From: Paulinella micropora
Lineage: Eukaryota; Cercozoa; Imbricatea; Euglyphida
DNA: 64,000 bases
NCBI GenBank assembly: GCA_009731375.1
Contig: BJOX01000154.1
Span: 628,842 to 692,841 of the forward strand
Reading direction: 5' to 3'
In this document: in pieces, positions 27,091 through 38,449 of the stretch
How positions within the stretch are numbered: the first letter of the stretch is position 1
Layout: each line of letters opens with the position of its first letter
The notes under the pieces: model-generated
What the model was told of the DNA's origin: nothing
Seen by the model: only the letters and a program-made list of their open reading frames with translations
The model's database searches: none
Translations under genes and position numbers: made by a program

Positions 27091-28810
27091 GTACATACAT
27101 ACATACATACATATACATACATACATACATACATAGATACATATGTACATATGTACATACATACACACATACATACATACATACACACATACATACATAC
27201 ATACATACATAGATACATACATAGATACATACACATACATACACATACATAAATACATACATAAATACATACATACATACATACATAATGTAACATTACA
27301 TACATACATAATGTACATACATACATACATACATACATACATACATACAACATACGTACAACATACATGCATACATGCATACATACATACATACATACAA
27401 ACTTGCTTACTTACTTACTTACTTACATATACATACATACATACATACATACATATGTATCCATACATACATACATACACACATACATACATACACACAT
27501 ACACACATACATACATACATACATGCAGACAGACATACGTACATACATACATACATCTCCTCCCCACCCTCCCTTTTTCTCCTCCCCCACTCTATTTCTA
27601 CACACTATTTACACACCCGCATCTCTTCACTTAAAATGTCGGAAATTCACGCACCAATTTCACGCACCAATTTCACGCTTTGTGCCAACAAACACGTATT
27701 TCACATAATACACATGTGCACATCTTGAGAGAGAGTAAGCTGCGTGTTGTTCTCGTAAGAGGGTGGGACTATGTGAGTCACTCCATCTTAAAACATACAT
27801 ACATACATACATACATATGTACATACATGCATACATACATACATGCATTCATATATACATACATACATACATACACACATACATACATACATACATGCAT
27901 GCATGCATGCATACATACATACATACATACATACATGCATACAATACATGCATACAATACATACATACATACATACATACAATACATACATACAATACAT
28001 ACATACAATACATACATACATACATACATATATACATACATACATACATACATACATACATACATACATACATACATACATACATACATGCTTGCATACA
28101 TACAGACATACATACATACATGCATATGTACATACATACATACATACATACACATATACATACATACATACATACATACATACATGCATACATACATGCA
28201 TGCATGCATGCATGCATACATACATACATACATACAACATACAACATACGTACAGACACATACATACATAACATAACATAACATAAGATAACATAACATA
28301 ACATAACATAACATAATATAACATAAACATAACATAGCATAAATATACAATAACGTACATACATACATACATACATACATACATACATACATACATACAT
28401 ACATACATACGTACGTACATTCATACATACATACATAAAGATGAGTGACAAGTATTTTATACAAACAGTGCTTGCGTGAAACATAAATACATACATACAT
28501 ACACACATACATACATACATACATACATACACATACATACATACATACATACATACATACATACATCCTCATCCTCCTCATCCTTCTCCTCCTCTCCTCC
28601 TCCTCCTCCTCCTCCTCCTCCTCCTCCTCCTTCTTCTTCTTCTTCTTCTTCTTCTTCTTCTCCTCCTCCTCCTCCTCCTCCTCTTCCTCCTCCTCCTCCT
28701 CCTCCTCGTCCCTCTTCTTCTTCCTCTGTTCAGTTCCCCTCGTCTTTCCTGCACGACTTGCTTGTCCGTTGGCGCTTCCCCACTGTCCTCGCCCAAGACA
28801 TCACACACAG

Positions 28811-28862
<52 letters not shown>

Positions 28863-29311
28863 GATCTATCTATCTATCTATTTATCTACCTATCTACCTA
28901 CCTATCTACCTGTTTGCCTAATGACGCTTCCATACCATCCTGGCAAAAGACGTTCGACACATACAGACATACATACATACATACATACGTAGATACATAC
29001 ATACATATATACATAACATACATGGCATACATACATGGCATACATACATGACATACATACATACAATACATACATAACATACATACATAACATACATACA
29101 TAACATACATACATAACATACATGCAAACATACATACATACATACATACATACATACATAACCGAAGTACTTACGTCCCTCTTATAGCTACAACGTACAT
29201 CATACATACATGCATGCATACATACAGGCATACATATATCCAGGCATAAGACAAATATCCAAACGTACCTACGTAGCAGCTGCGATAAGTACAGCGGGCT
29301 TCTGTTTCTCC

Positions 29312-29371
<60 letters not shown>

Positions 29372-29473
29372 CCTAATGACAATGAAACATAAATAGAACC
29401 TGCGCAAAAGATAGTGGGATTCTGTGTCTGCAGCGAGCTTGTCTACTGGAGCAAACTGGTCAGGAAATTCTCC

Positions 29474-29515
<42 letters not shown>

Positions 29516-29929
29516 TTATCTATTTATCTATCTATCATATATATATATATATGTATATAACTACCTACCTACCTACCTACCTACCTACCTACATACATAC
29601 ATACATACATACATACACACATCCATGCATACATGCCTACATACATACATACATACATACATACATACATACATACATACATACATACATACATACATAC
29701 ATGCATGCATACAAACCTACCTGCGAACTTATCTATCTACCTACCTACCTACTTACCTACTTACTTACCTCTACCTATCTACCTGTCTATGTATCTATCC
29801 AGGCCTGTGATCCTCTCTTTTCGCTGAGAAAGATCATCAACATCGTCTCTCTAGGCGTTCTGCCCACACACCGGTCCAGAGATATTGAGATAGATAGGTA
29901 GGTAGGTGGGAAGATAGATGAATAGATGA

Positions 29930-30004
<75 letters not shown>

Positions 30005-30500
30005 TCATATATGTATGTATGTATGTATTTATGTATTTATGTATGTATGTATGTATGTATGTATGTATGTATGCATGCATGCATGCATGATGTATGTATG
30101 TATTTATGCATGTATGCATGTATATATGTATATATGTGTATGTATGTATGTGTGTCAGGAGACATGGCCTAGCTCGAGGCATGGTTCGTTTCCTAAGCCA
30201 GCACGTGCAAAGCATGTATAGAAACACCCCGCACCACCAACAGGTCCATACATACATACATGCATGCATACATACATACATACATACTACATACGATGGT
30301 TCGTTTCATAATCCAGCACGTGCAAAACATTTATAGAAAACACCCCACACCACCTGCAGGTCCATACATACATACATGCATGCATGCATACATACATACT
30401 ACATACGATGGTTCGTTTCATAATCCAGCACGTACAAAACATGTATAGAAACACCCCGCACCATCAACAGGCCCATACATACAATACATACATACATACA

Positions 30501-30534
<34 letters not shown>

Positions 30535-31110
30535 ACATACATCCATACTAGTATGGTTTGTTTCCTAAGCCAGTACGTACAAAGCATGTAGTTTTGTACA
30601 CCACCAATAGGTGTATACATACATACATACATGACATACATACATACATACATGCATATATATGCATACATACATGCGTACATACATAAGATGGTTCATT
30701 TTCTAAGTCAGCACGTACAAAACATGTACAGAATCACCCCACACCACCAACAGGTACTTACTTATTTACTTACTTACTTACTTACTAACACACAGGTGCA
30801 ATTGCTGGTGGAACTGAGGGCGAGCAACTTTACTTGCTATACTTACTTACTTACTATGTTATCATATTTGCTATACTAATATTTACTTACATAACTTACT
30901 TACTTGCTTCCTTTTAGTTACTTGCCTTACTTACACACATTACTTGCCTTACTTACTTTTTTGCCTTATTTACTTACTTGCCTTACTTACTTACTTGCCT
31001 TACTTGCCTACACAGGTGCGATTGCTGGTGGATGTGAGCGCAAGCAACTACACTTGCTATACTTACTTACAAAAGTAATAAAACTTACTTAAAATATACT
31101 TACTTACTTG

Positions 31111-31156
<46 letters not shown>

Positions 31157-31293
31157 ATCCTTACTGACACACAGGTGCGATTGCTGGTGGATGTGAGGGC
31201 AAGCAACTACACTTGCTATACTTACTTACAAAAGTAATATAACTTACTATGCTCATGTACTAAAATATACTTACTTACTTGCTTACTTACTTG

Positions 31294-31341
<48 letters not shown>

Positions 31342-31639
31342 TCCTTACTGACACACAGGTGCGATTGCTGGTGGAGGTGAGCGCAAGCAACTACACTTGC
31401 TATACTTACTTACAAAAGTAATATAACTTACTATGCTCATGTTCTAAAATATACTTACTTAAGTACTTACTTTTTTTACTTACTTTTTTACTTACTTACT
31501 TACTTATACTTACTGACACGCAGCTGCAATTGCTGGTGGAGGTGAGCGCAAGCAACTACTATACTTACTTACTTACTATAGTAGATATAACTTACTATGC
31601 TGATGTACTAAAATATACTTACTTACCTACTTACTTACC

Positions 31640-31672
<33 letters not shown>

Positions 31673-31860
31673 GCTTGCTTACTTACTTGCTGACTGACGC
31701 GCAGGTGCAATTGCTGGTGGAGGTGAGGGCAAGCAACGCAAGCGCACTGAGCTTCTATACTGCTATTGGGCTAGAGGCACAAGGCATGCACAACACAAAC
31801 AAAACAAATAACAAACAGGAAACAAACAAACAAAGTGTACAAACAGTGCAAGCGCACTAA
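26106..31860 (+). CDS. GNAT N-acetyltransferase, NAA50/NAA60-like, 7 exons
   Basis: Transfers an acetyl group from acetyl-CoA, probably to protein N-termini. Exons: 26106-26216, 27734-27772, 28734-28809, 29397-29458, 29803-29873, 30159-30243 and 31705-31860. All phases agree and the sum is 600 nt (199 aa plus TAA). GNAT elements appear in order: [21 protein letters not shown] (start strand and helix 1, here interrupted in text only), [18 protein letters not shown] (beta 4), [20 protein letters not shown] (motif A, acetyl-CoA loop R/Q-x-x-G-x-A/G), then [20 protein letters not shown] (motif B, V-x-x-x-N-x-x-A-x-x-F-Y). The length and the [13 protein letters not shown] text suit the NAA50/NAA60 branch, but the substrate cannot be read off. 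Exon 2's acceptor is one of several AGs in an AGAGAG run. The intron between exons 6 and 7 is built of echoes of both exons, and the stop codon lies in a duplicated piece of exon 7. Confidence 0.85.
26358..27556. repeat. 1.2-kb (CATA)n intron array
   Basis: CATA with a larger repeated unit: 'aatgtaacattacatacat' and 'acaacatacgtacaacatacatgca' occur at both about 26921-26996 and 27286-27371, so a segment of about 365 bp is tandemly duplicated. Confidence 0.9.
27786..28570. repeat. (CATA)n and (CATAA)n arrays
   Basis: CATA to 28265, ACATA(A) pentamers at 28266-28345, and CATA again to 28566, with a unique island at 28437-28487 (no exon call). Confidence 0.95.
28921..28963 (+). repeat. echo of acetyltransferase exon 3
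   Basis: TGACGCTTCCATACCATCCT aligned with TGGCGCTTCCCCACTGTCCT of exon 28734-28809, continuing to the exon end. The donor GT is lost (ACATAC). It is a donor-side echo downstream of its exon. Confidence 0.7.
29276..29313 (+). repeat. echo of acetyltransferase exon 4
   Basis: AGCAGCTGCGATAAGTACAG and the text after it match the start of exon 29397-29458 (AGAACCTGCGCAAAAGATAG...) and run into (TATC)n. It lies upstream of the full exon and keeps an AG acceptor. Confidence 0.7.
30296..30753 (+). repeat. four echoes of acetyltransferase exon 6
   Basis: The last 63 nt of exon 30159-30243 (from ATGGTTCGTTTC to CACCAACAG) recur at 30296-30359 (one inserted A, frame broken, GT kept), 30408-30470 (frame intact, donor GC), 30553-30610 (deletion and in-frame TAG) and 30691-30753 (frame intact, GT kept, AAG just before). 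All lack the first 22 nt of the exon with its TCAG acceptor. CATA arrays separate them. Confidence 0.95.
30796..31556 (+). repeat. five echoes of acetyltransferase exon 7 start
   Basis: The acceptor plus the first 33 nt of exon 31705 (ACACAG then GTGCGATTGCTGGTGGA...) recur at 30796, 31016, 31175, 31359 and 31524. Each is followed by a common tail 'tacacttgctatacttacttac' and a CTTA array. All keep AG. None keeps the rest of the exon. The repeating unit is about 160-220 bp. Confidence 0.95.
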
Positions 31861-31985
31861 GCTTCTATACTAACGGCTCTTGGGCTGGAGGCGCAAGGCA
31901 TGCACAGCACAAACAGACAAAGAACAACAAACAACAAACTAACTAACAAAGCTTCTACAGTGCTCTCGGGCTAGAGCAACAAGAA
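31848..31985 (+). repeat. partial downstream duplicates of acetyltransferase exon 7
   Basis: 'caagcgcactaagcttctatactaacggc...gcaaggcatgcacagcacaaacag' at about 31848-31920 copies 31738-31800, and 'aaagcttctacagtgctctcgggctagag' at about 31948 is a third. The gene's TAA lies within the first of these. Confidence 0.85.
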
Positions 31986-32080
31986 AACGAACAAACGAAC
32001 AAACAAACAAGCAAAGAAGGCGTGGCAAGCCTTCTTTCTCTTCCTTGCAGTCTTTTGCATTTTTTATATTTGTTCTATTT

Positions 32081-32084
<4 letters not shown>

Positions 32085-32134
<50 letters not shown>

Positions 32135-32162
32135 ATAGTAGTAGTACTAGTAGTATTGCAGA
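32085..32162. repeat. (TAG)n array at the LINE insertion point
   Basis: About 20 TAG units. The LINE frame begins directly after it. Confidence 0.9.
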
Positions 32163-33077
32163 AGAGGTAGCACACTCTCAACAACGCTTTTCATTCTGTA
32201 CATCAATGATATTATACTTTCACTAACACACGGGACAGTCTTTGCATACGCAGATGACACCACACTTATCATTGCTGCTAAGAATAAAGAACAACTCCAA
32301 GAGCAAGCACAAACTGATACAACGAACCTTGTCCACTATTTCTACAGACATAACCTAGTACCCAACCCCACCAAAACCACCTACACTATCTTCCACAAGC
32401 ACGAACAGAAGGTGCAGCTCGACTTGACTATCGACGGCAAGAGGCTCCAACAAGAACGAAAGGTAAAAGTATTAGGTACAATCATCCAAAGCAACCTGTC
32501 CTTCCGTGAACATATACAATCTATTATATTCCGCCTTCAACCATTCGTCCAAATGTTTCGTTATGTGAACAGCCTACTTCCCACTCACATCCTCCTCCAA
32601 CTTTACTATGCACATGTATACCCCCTACTTATGTATGGTATCTCTATATGGGGATCTGATGACTACAACACCATTATACATCCACTCATTATCATCCAAA
32701 AACGTATAGTCCGTCTGATATGTCTCAAATCATGGAGAACACCTACCAAGCCTCTTTTTGCCAAACTACGCTTACTCAACATACTTAACATGTATAAGTA
32801 CAGCGTATGCATGGATGCACACTCCCTTATTTACCCAGCCTTCAAGGCTTTCCTTCCCCTTCACTACAACAATATCCGACCAATCACAGCTGTTCATAAC
32901 TACAACACTAGGCGGTCATCAAAGAAACACATGTACAACGACTCAACGACGGGTCAATACAGCAGAGCAGCACAAGCACAATGGGATAAGCTGCCAGAGC
33001 ACCTAAGAGATATCTCATACAAAGCAGAATTCAAAAAGGAACTCAAAGCATATCTCTTAAGGATGCAAGAATCCTGA
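32163..33077 (+). mobile_element. 5'-truncated LINE with reverse transcriptase C-terminal half
   Basis: The open frame starts abruptly within RT at RGSTLSTTLFILYINDI and FAYADDT, the catalytic Y-A-D-D block. It continues through LGTIIQSNLSFREHI, LLMYGISIWG, IQKRIVRLIC and YNTRRSSK to a TGA after LRMQES. These are the thumb and C-terminal landmarks of Jockey/CR1-type non-LTR elements. The endonuclease and the first RT motifs are missing, so the copy is dead. No stop or frameshift lies within the 304 codons, so it is fairly young. The 3' UTR-like stretch continues to about 33250 and ends in TA-rich repeats, with a 40-bp duplicate (gtactgagtgagaatataac at 33247 and 33321). Confidence 0.9.
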
Positions 33078-33535
33078 CACTGCCTACGGGCCTAAAGAGG
33101 GCGTTGGACACCTCATCATCAGATGATACCTGAGTGTGGGACAAGTTCAGCGTTGATCACATCCTAAGCCGGAGTGTGGTTGGCCAAACCCCCTTGGGGA
33201 GTCACCTCGTGTCTACCAGCTTTTGCGAGTGCCACCGTTATATATAGTACTGAGTGAGAATATAACACTTTCAACATAAATATATATATTATATATATTT
33301 ATGTATATATATAATATATAGTACTGAGTGAGAATATAACTCTTTCAACATATATATACATATATATATATTATATTATATTATATTATTATATATATTT
33401 CCGTTTTTTTTTTTCCTCGTTCCTCACTGAACTAGAACTTTACTTTGACTTCATAAAAGATTAATCTAATATATATATATATATATATATTAATATATAT
33501 ATATATTTGTTAATTCCATATATATTTATTATTAT
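33078..33535. other. LINE 3' region and (TA)n repeats
   Basis: Unique LINE 3' sequence to about 33250, then TA-rich arrays. No coding signal. Confidence 0.6.
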
Positions 33536-33546
33536 TGTTATTACTA

Positions 33547-33583
<37 letters not shown>

Positions 33584-33609
33584 GTTATTATTATTATTAT
33601 TATTATTTT

Positions 33610-33877
33610 GGACACCGTGATAGCCCAGTGGTCAAGTTCTACCATCTGGGCCCTGTCACCAGTTCGATTCCCGTCGGTGCCACCAGTATTTTCATTGAAC
33701 ATACCGATCCGTCTGGACCAGTATTTTCATTGAACATACCGGCCCCCGTCTGGAAGTGTTGGAACTGCCCTTGCGGGGGTGTCATTAGAGCTTATCGTCA
33801 ATTCTTCGTACTCCCCTCACGGGTGAGACGATGGAGGCGCATGTGCAGAAATGCATCAGCCATTGACAGAGAAGCAC

Positions 33878-33914
<37 letters not shown>

Positions 33915-33935
33915 GTTATTATTATTATTATTATT
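33610..33935 (+). mobile_element. tRNA-derived SINE with (ATT)n tail, copy 1
   Basis: The head GACACCGTGATAGCCCAGTGG contains a pol III A box (TAGCCCAGTGG, 33621-33631). AGTTCGATTCC at 33661-33671 is a B box, about 40 nt on, as in a tRNA. An unrelated body with an internal duplicate (ccagtattttcattgaacat) follows, then an (ATT)n tail from 33878. A head of tRNA origin plus a simple-repeat tail defines a tRNA-type SINE. The (TTA)n array on its left may be the tail of a preceding copy. Confidence 0.8.
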
Positions 33936-33940
33936 ATTTT

Positions 33941-34002
33941 GGACACCGTGATAGCCCAGTGGTCAAGTTCTACCATCTGGGCCCTGTCACCAGTTCGATT
34001 CC
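33941..34002 (+). mobile_element. SINE copy 2, head only
   Basis: 62 nt identical to the head of copy 1, 331 bp downstream and directly after its ATT tail. It is cut by the assembly gap. Confidence 0.8.
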
Positions 34003-34685
34003 NNNNNNNNNNNNNNNNNNNNNNNNNNNNNNNNNNNNNNNNNNNNNNNNNNNNNNNNNNNNNNNNNNNNNNNNNNNNNNNNNNNNNNNNNNNNNNNNNN
34101 NNNNNNNNNNNNNNNNNNNNNNNNNNNNNNNNNNNNNNNNNNNNNNNNNNNNNNNNNNNNNNNNNNNNNNNNNNNNNNNNNNNNNNNNNNNNNNNNNNNN
34201 NNNNNNNNNNNNNNNNNNNNNNNNNNNNNNNNNNNNNNNNNNNNNNNNNNNNNNNNNNNNNNNNNNNNNNNNNNNNNNNNNNNNNNNNNNNNNNNNNNNN
34301 NNNNNNNNNNNNNNNNNNNNNNNNNNNNNNNNNNNNNNNNNNNNNNNNNNNNNNNNNNNNNNNNNNNNNNNNNNNNNNNNNNNNNNNNNNNNNNNNNNNN
34401 NNNNNNNNNNNNNNNNNNNNNNNNNNNNNNNNNNNNNNNNNNNNNNNNNNNNNNNNNNNNNNNNNNNNNNNNNNNNNNNNNNNNNNNNNNNNNNNNNNNN
34501 NNNNNNNNNNNNNNNNNNNNNNNNNNNNNNNNNNNNNNNNNNNNNNNNNNNNNNNNNNNNNNNNNNNNNNNNNNNNNNNNNNNNNNNNNNNNNNNNNNNN
34601 NNNNNNNNNNNNNNNNNNNNNNNNNNNNNNNNNNNNNNNNNNNNNNNNNNNNNNNNNNNNNNNNNNNNNNNNNNNNNNNNNNNNN
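34003..34685. other. assembly gap
   Basis: 683 N inside the SINE cluster. Confidence 0.99.
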
Positions 34686-34890
34686 GAGGTTGCTGGGACT
34701 GCGGAATAACCTCGGCTTAGTGCAGTCTTGCCCTCAGGAGCTCCATCGGTGGCCCCGATCATCAGGCGAGAGACTGACACGGGGGGGTGGAGGACCTCGA
34801 ACAAGGGTATTGGAGGCTTATGTCCGTTGAGGATATGTCATTAGCTGCATCAGTACGCCTAGATATAGTATTATTATTATTATTATTATT
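34686..34890 (+). mobile_element. SINE 3' part with (ATT)n tail
   Basis: A body of about 185 nt ends in AGTATTATTATT, like copy 1, but its sequence differs from the copy 1 body. It may be a second SINE subfamily whose head is in the gap. Confidence 0.45.
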
Positions 34891-35117
34891 TTATTTTCAT
34901 ATTTTTAATCTAAGTCATTTTATTTTAATACTTTAATATTTTGATAATTTCTCATTATCTTTAATAACTTGAGACGTAGGTCACCATCTAGTTAAATCAA
35001 TAGCTCTTGAGCTAACGATTTGTATGGATAGACCAGAGGTTAANNNNNNNNNNTAAACCGAAGGCCTACAACGCTCAGGACCGGACTGACCAGGGCTTTA
35101 CAACGGAGTGCTCACGA

Positions 35118-35165
35118 ATTTGTACTTAGTATATTGATTGAGAAAGATGGGTTCAAAGTTGACAT
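35118..35165 (+). repeat. foldback repeat, right arm fragment
   Basis: 'ttgattgagaaagatgggttcaaagttgac' matches the right arm of the foldback copies at 11190-11385 and 50001-50150. It runs directly into (CATA)n. Confidence 0.6.
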
Positions 35166-35231
35166 ACATACATACATACATACATACATACGTACGTACG
35201 TACGTACATACATATATACATGCATACAAAG

Positions 35232-35646
35232 CTGGAGGGTTTTCTTACTTGACTATGGTGAGTGTATCGGATAATACATACATACATACATACATACATA
35301 CATACATACTACATATATGCATACATGTATACATATTGCAGGAGAGGAACCAGAGCTAAATTACTACGAAACTCACTCGGTACAAACATACATACAAGCA
35401 AACATACATACATAAATACATACATACAAACATACATAAATACATACATACATACATACATAGGAAGAGTTTTTGGCGGAGTGGGGACAAAGTTGCAATC
35501 GGGCAGAGCAGAGACGAAAAGACAGAGACACAGCACAGCGCGGGACACTGGGAGCTTCTTCTTCTTCTTCCGCCTCCTCCTCCTCCTCTTCCTCTTCCTC
35601 TTCTTCTCCTTCTTCTTCTTCTTCTTCTTCTTCTTCTTCTTCTTCT

Positions 35647-35681
<35 letters not shown>

Positions 35682-36326
35682 TTCTTCCACTTCACGAAAA
35701 CGGGCGCGGCATTCGGCAGGACTCCACAAGGACAAAACACGCAGGTGAAGAAGAAGAAGAAGAAGAAGAAGAAGAAGAAGAAGAAGAAGAAGAAGAAGAA
35801 GAAGAAGAAGAAGAAGAAGGAGGAGGAGGAGGAGGAGGAGGAGGAGGAGGAGGAGGAGAAGGAGAAGGAGGAGATGGAGAAGATGAAGAAGAAGAAGAAG
35901 AAGAAGAAGAAGAAGAAGAAGAAGAAGAAGAAGAAGAAGAAGAAGAAGAAGAAGAAGAAGATCATGAGGAGGATGATGATGATGATATGATGGTGACGAT
36001 ATGATGATGATGATGATGAATTGATCATGAAATAGGTGAAGAAGAAGAAGAAGAAGAAGAAGAAGAAGAAGAAGAAGAAGAAGAAGAAGAAGAAGAAGAA
36101 GGAGGAGGAGGAGGAGGAGAAGAAGAAGAAGAAGGAGAAGGAGAAGAAGAAGAAGAAGAAGAAGAAGAAGAAGAAGAAGAAGAAGAAGAAGAAAAAGAAG
36201 AAGAAGACAAAGGCTATACATGCATAGACATATGCTATGTTGTTGCTGATGTGCATGTAGGACCGCCGCCAGTCGCGCGCGGGAGCGTGCAGCAGCGGCA
36301 CGGCAGGTATAGATAGATACAGAAAG

Positions 36327-36419
<93 letters not shown>

Positions 36420-38085
36420 GGTAGGTAGATAGGTAGATAGATATGCGCGTGGAAGCGGCCCGGCTGATATAGATATAGATATAGATATAGATATAGATAT
36501 AGATATAGATATAGGTATAGATATAGATATAGATATAGATATAGATATAGATATAGATAGAGATGTAAATATAGATATAGATGTAGGTATAGATGTAGAT
36601 ATAGATAATGATATAGATATAGATATAGATATAGATATAGATATAGATATAGATATAGATATAGATATAGATATAGATATAGATATGGATATAGATATAG
36701 ATATAGATATAGATATGGATATAGATATAGATATAGATATAGATATAGATATAGATATAGATATAGATATAGATAGAGACATTGATATTGATATTGATAT
36801 TGATAAATATATAGATATAAATATAGATATAGATGTAGATATAGATATAGATATAGATATAGATATAGATATAGATATAGATTAGATACAGATATATATA
36901 CAGATATAGATATAGATATAGATATAGATATAGATATAGACATAGACATAGACATAGACATAGACATAGACATAGACATAGACATGGACATAGACATAGA
37001 CATAGATATAGATATAGATAGAGATAGAGATAGAGATAGAGATAGAGGTGTAGATATGGATATATCCATAGACACAGGCATAGACATAGGCATAGGCATA
37101 GACATAGACATAGATATAGATAGATATGGATATAGGCATAGGTATAGGTACATGTGTATGTATATGTATAGATATAGACATAGATATAGATATAGATATA
37201 GATATAGATATAGATATAGATATAGATATAGATATAGATATAGATATATAGATAAAGATAAAGATATAGATATAGATATAGATATAGATATAGATATAGA
37301 TATAGATATAGATATAGATGTAGACATAGATATAGATATAGATATAGATATAGATATAGATATAGATATAGATACAGATATAGATATAGATATAGATATA
37401 GATATAGATGTAGATATGATATAGATATAGATATAGATATAGATATAGATATAGATATAGATATAGATATAGATATAGATATAGATATAGATATAGATGT
37501 AGATATAGATATAGATATAGATATAGATATAGATATAGATATAGATATAGATATAGATATAGATATAGATATAGATATAGATATAGATTTAGATTGGTAG
37601 ATTTATAGATACATAGATACATAACTATGTTAGGACTTGGCAATGTGGGAGTACGTTGGCCTTCTCCACGCGCTCAACATAAACACATAAGTATTTCTTT
37701 CTCTCTTTTTATCTTTCTATCTATCCATCCATCTGCCTATCTATCCATCTTGTGCGTCGCAGCTTTTGGCGAGCACTTAGACAGTCGATCACCAAGCTGG
37801 CCGCATGCCTAGAGATGATGAAGAGTGCCTATCAGAAGGTACGTGCGAGAACCTGCAAAGCTTCCGTACAGAGGTATCTCTGACAAAGTCTTGACATATC
37901 ACCTTGGGAAACCAAGGTTTTCGTTACGAAGTTCACTCTCTTGAATCGATTTGTAGCAGATCGAGGAACTGCTGTGGGTACAGGAGAGGGGTCAAGGGCA
38001 GTACTGTGATCACCAGTCGTCGTCGTATCCGACGCGAGCGGCAGAAGTCGAGCTTGGATTGCCAGAGGAGAAAAAGGGAGTCTGA
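35232..38085 (+). CDS. unidentified Ser-rich basic protein, partial gene model
   Basis: Phase-consistent exons: 35232-35257, 35342-35379, 35464-35744, 36261-36306, 37634-37644 (11 nt, weak), 37763-37838 and 37960-38085 (ends in TGA). The 5' exon is missing. The protein starts within [17 protein letters not shown] and continues [11 protein letters not shown]. It then carries about 45 Ser encoded by a (TTC)n array inside exon 35464-35744, then a basic block ([27 protein letters not shown]). The C-terminus contains [20 protein letters not shown] and [16 protein letters not shown]. No domain is recognised. The basic clusters suggest a nuclear or nucleic-acid-binding protein (inference). It might instead be part of a larger gene starting upstream. 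Confidence 0.5.
35745..36220. repeat. (GAA)n intronic array
   Basis: GAA/GGA/GATGAT array on the + strand. Together with the exonic (TTC)n just upstream it forms a long imperfect inverted purine-pyrimidine structure. Confidence 0.95.
36470..37590. repeat. 1.1-kb (GATATA)n hexamer array
   Basis: GATATA hexamers with GACATA, GATGTA and GGTATA variants fill one intron. Confidence 0.95.
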
Positions 38086-38449
38086 TTCCGTGCAGAGGTC
38101 GATTTCGGGTTAATAAACGAGAAAGAAATAATCTTGCTCTGGACCGGGTTCGAGTCTGTGTTGACAGAGGCAAAGTGTCCCAGTCTGGACGCCACTGCAG
38201 AAAAGTTGGATTTGACATTGTATTTGCTGGCAAGAAAGCCAGGATTCGAGCAAAAGCTGCGTTCACTGGAATGCCAAGGCAAGGACATTTTGAAAGCGAA
38301 AAAAAAGAGCAGAACGAAGAGGTGGGTTTGCAAGGCCTAGCGCTGGCCACAGGGTTCCGAGCAGTTTGACTATAGGGAAGTTAGAGACAAGCCACCATCT
38401 TGTCTGCAAAAACTTCCCGGAATATCTGTAGTGTTGATTGCGAACTTCA
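38086..38449. other. unique sequence without recognised gene
   Basis: Short open frames on both strands, none with a recognisable motif. Confidence 0.4.

Noticed and set aside
33610-33690. A functional tRNA gene
   Set aside because: A and B boxes are present, but the acceptor stem does not pair, and an unrelated body with an ATT tail follows in repeated copies, so it is a SINE.
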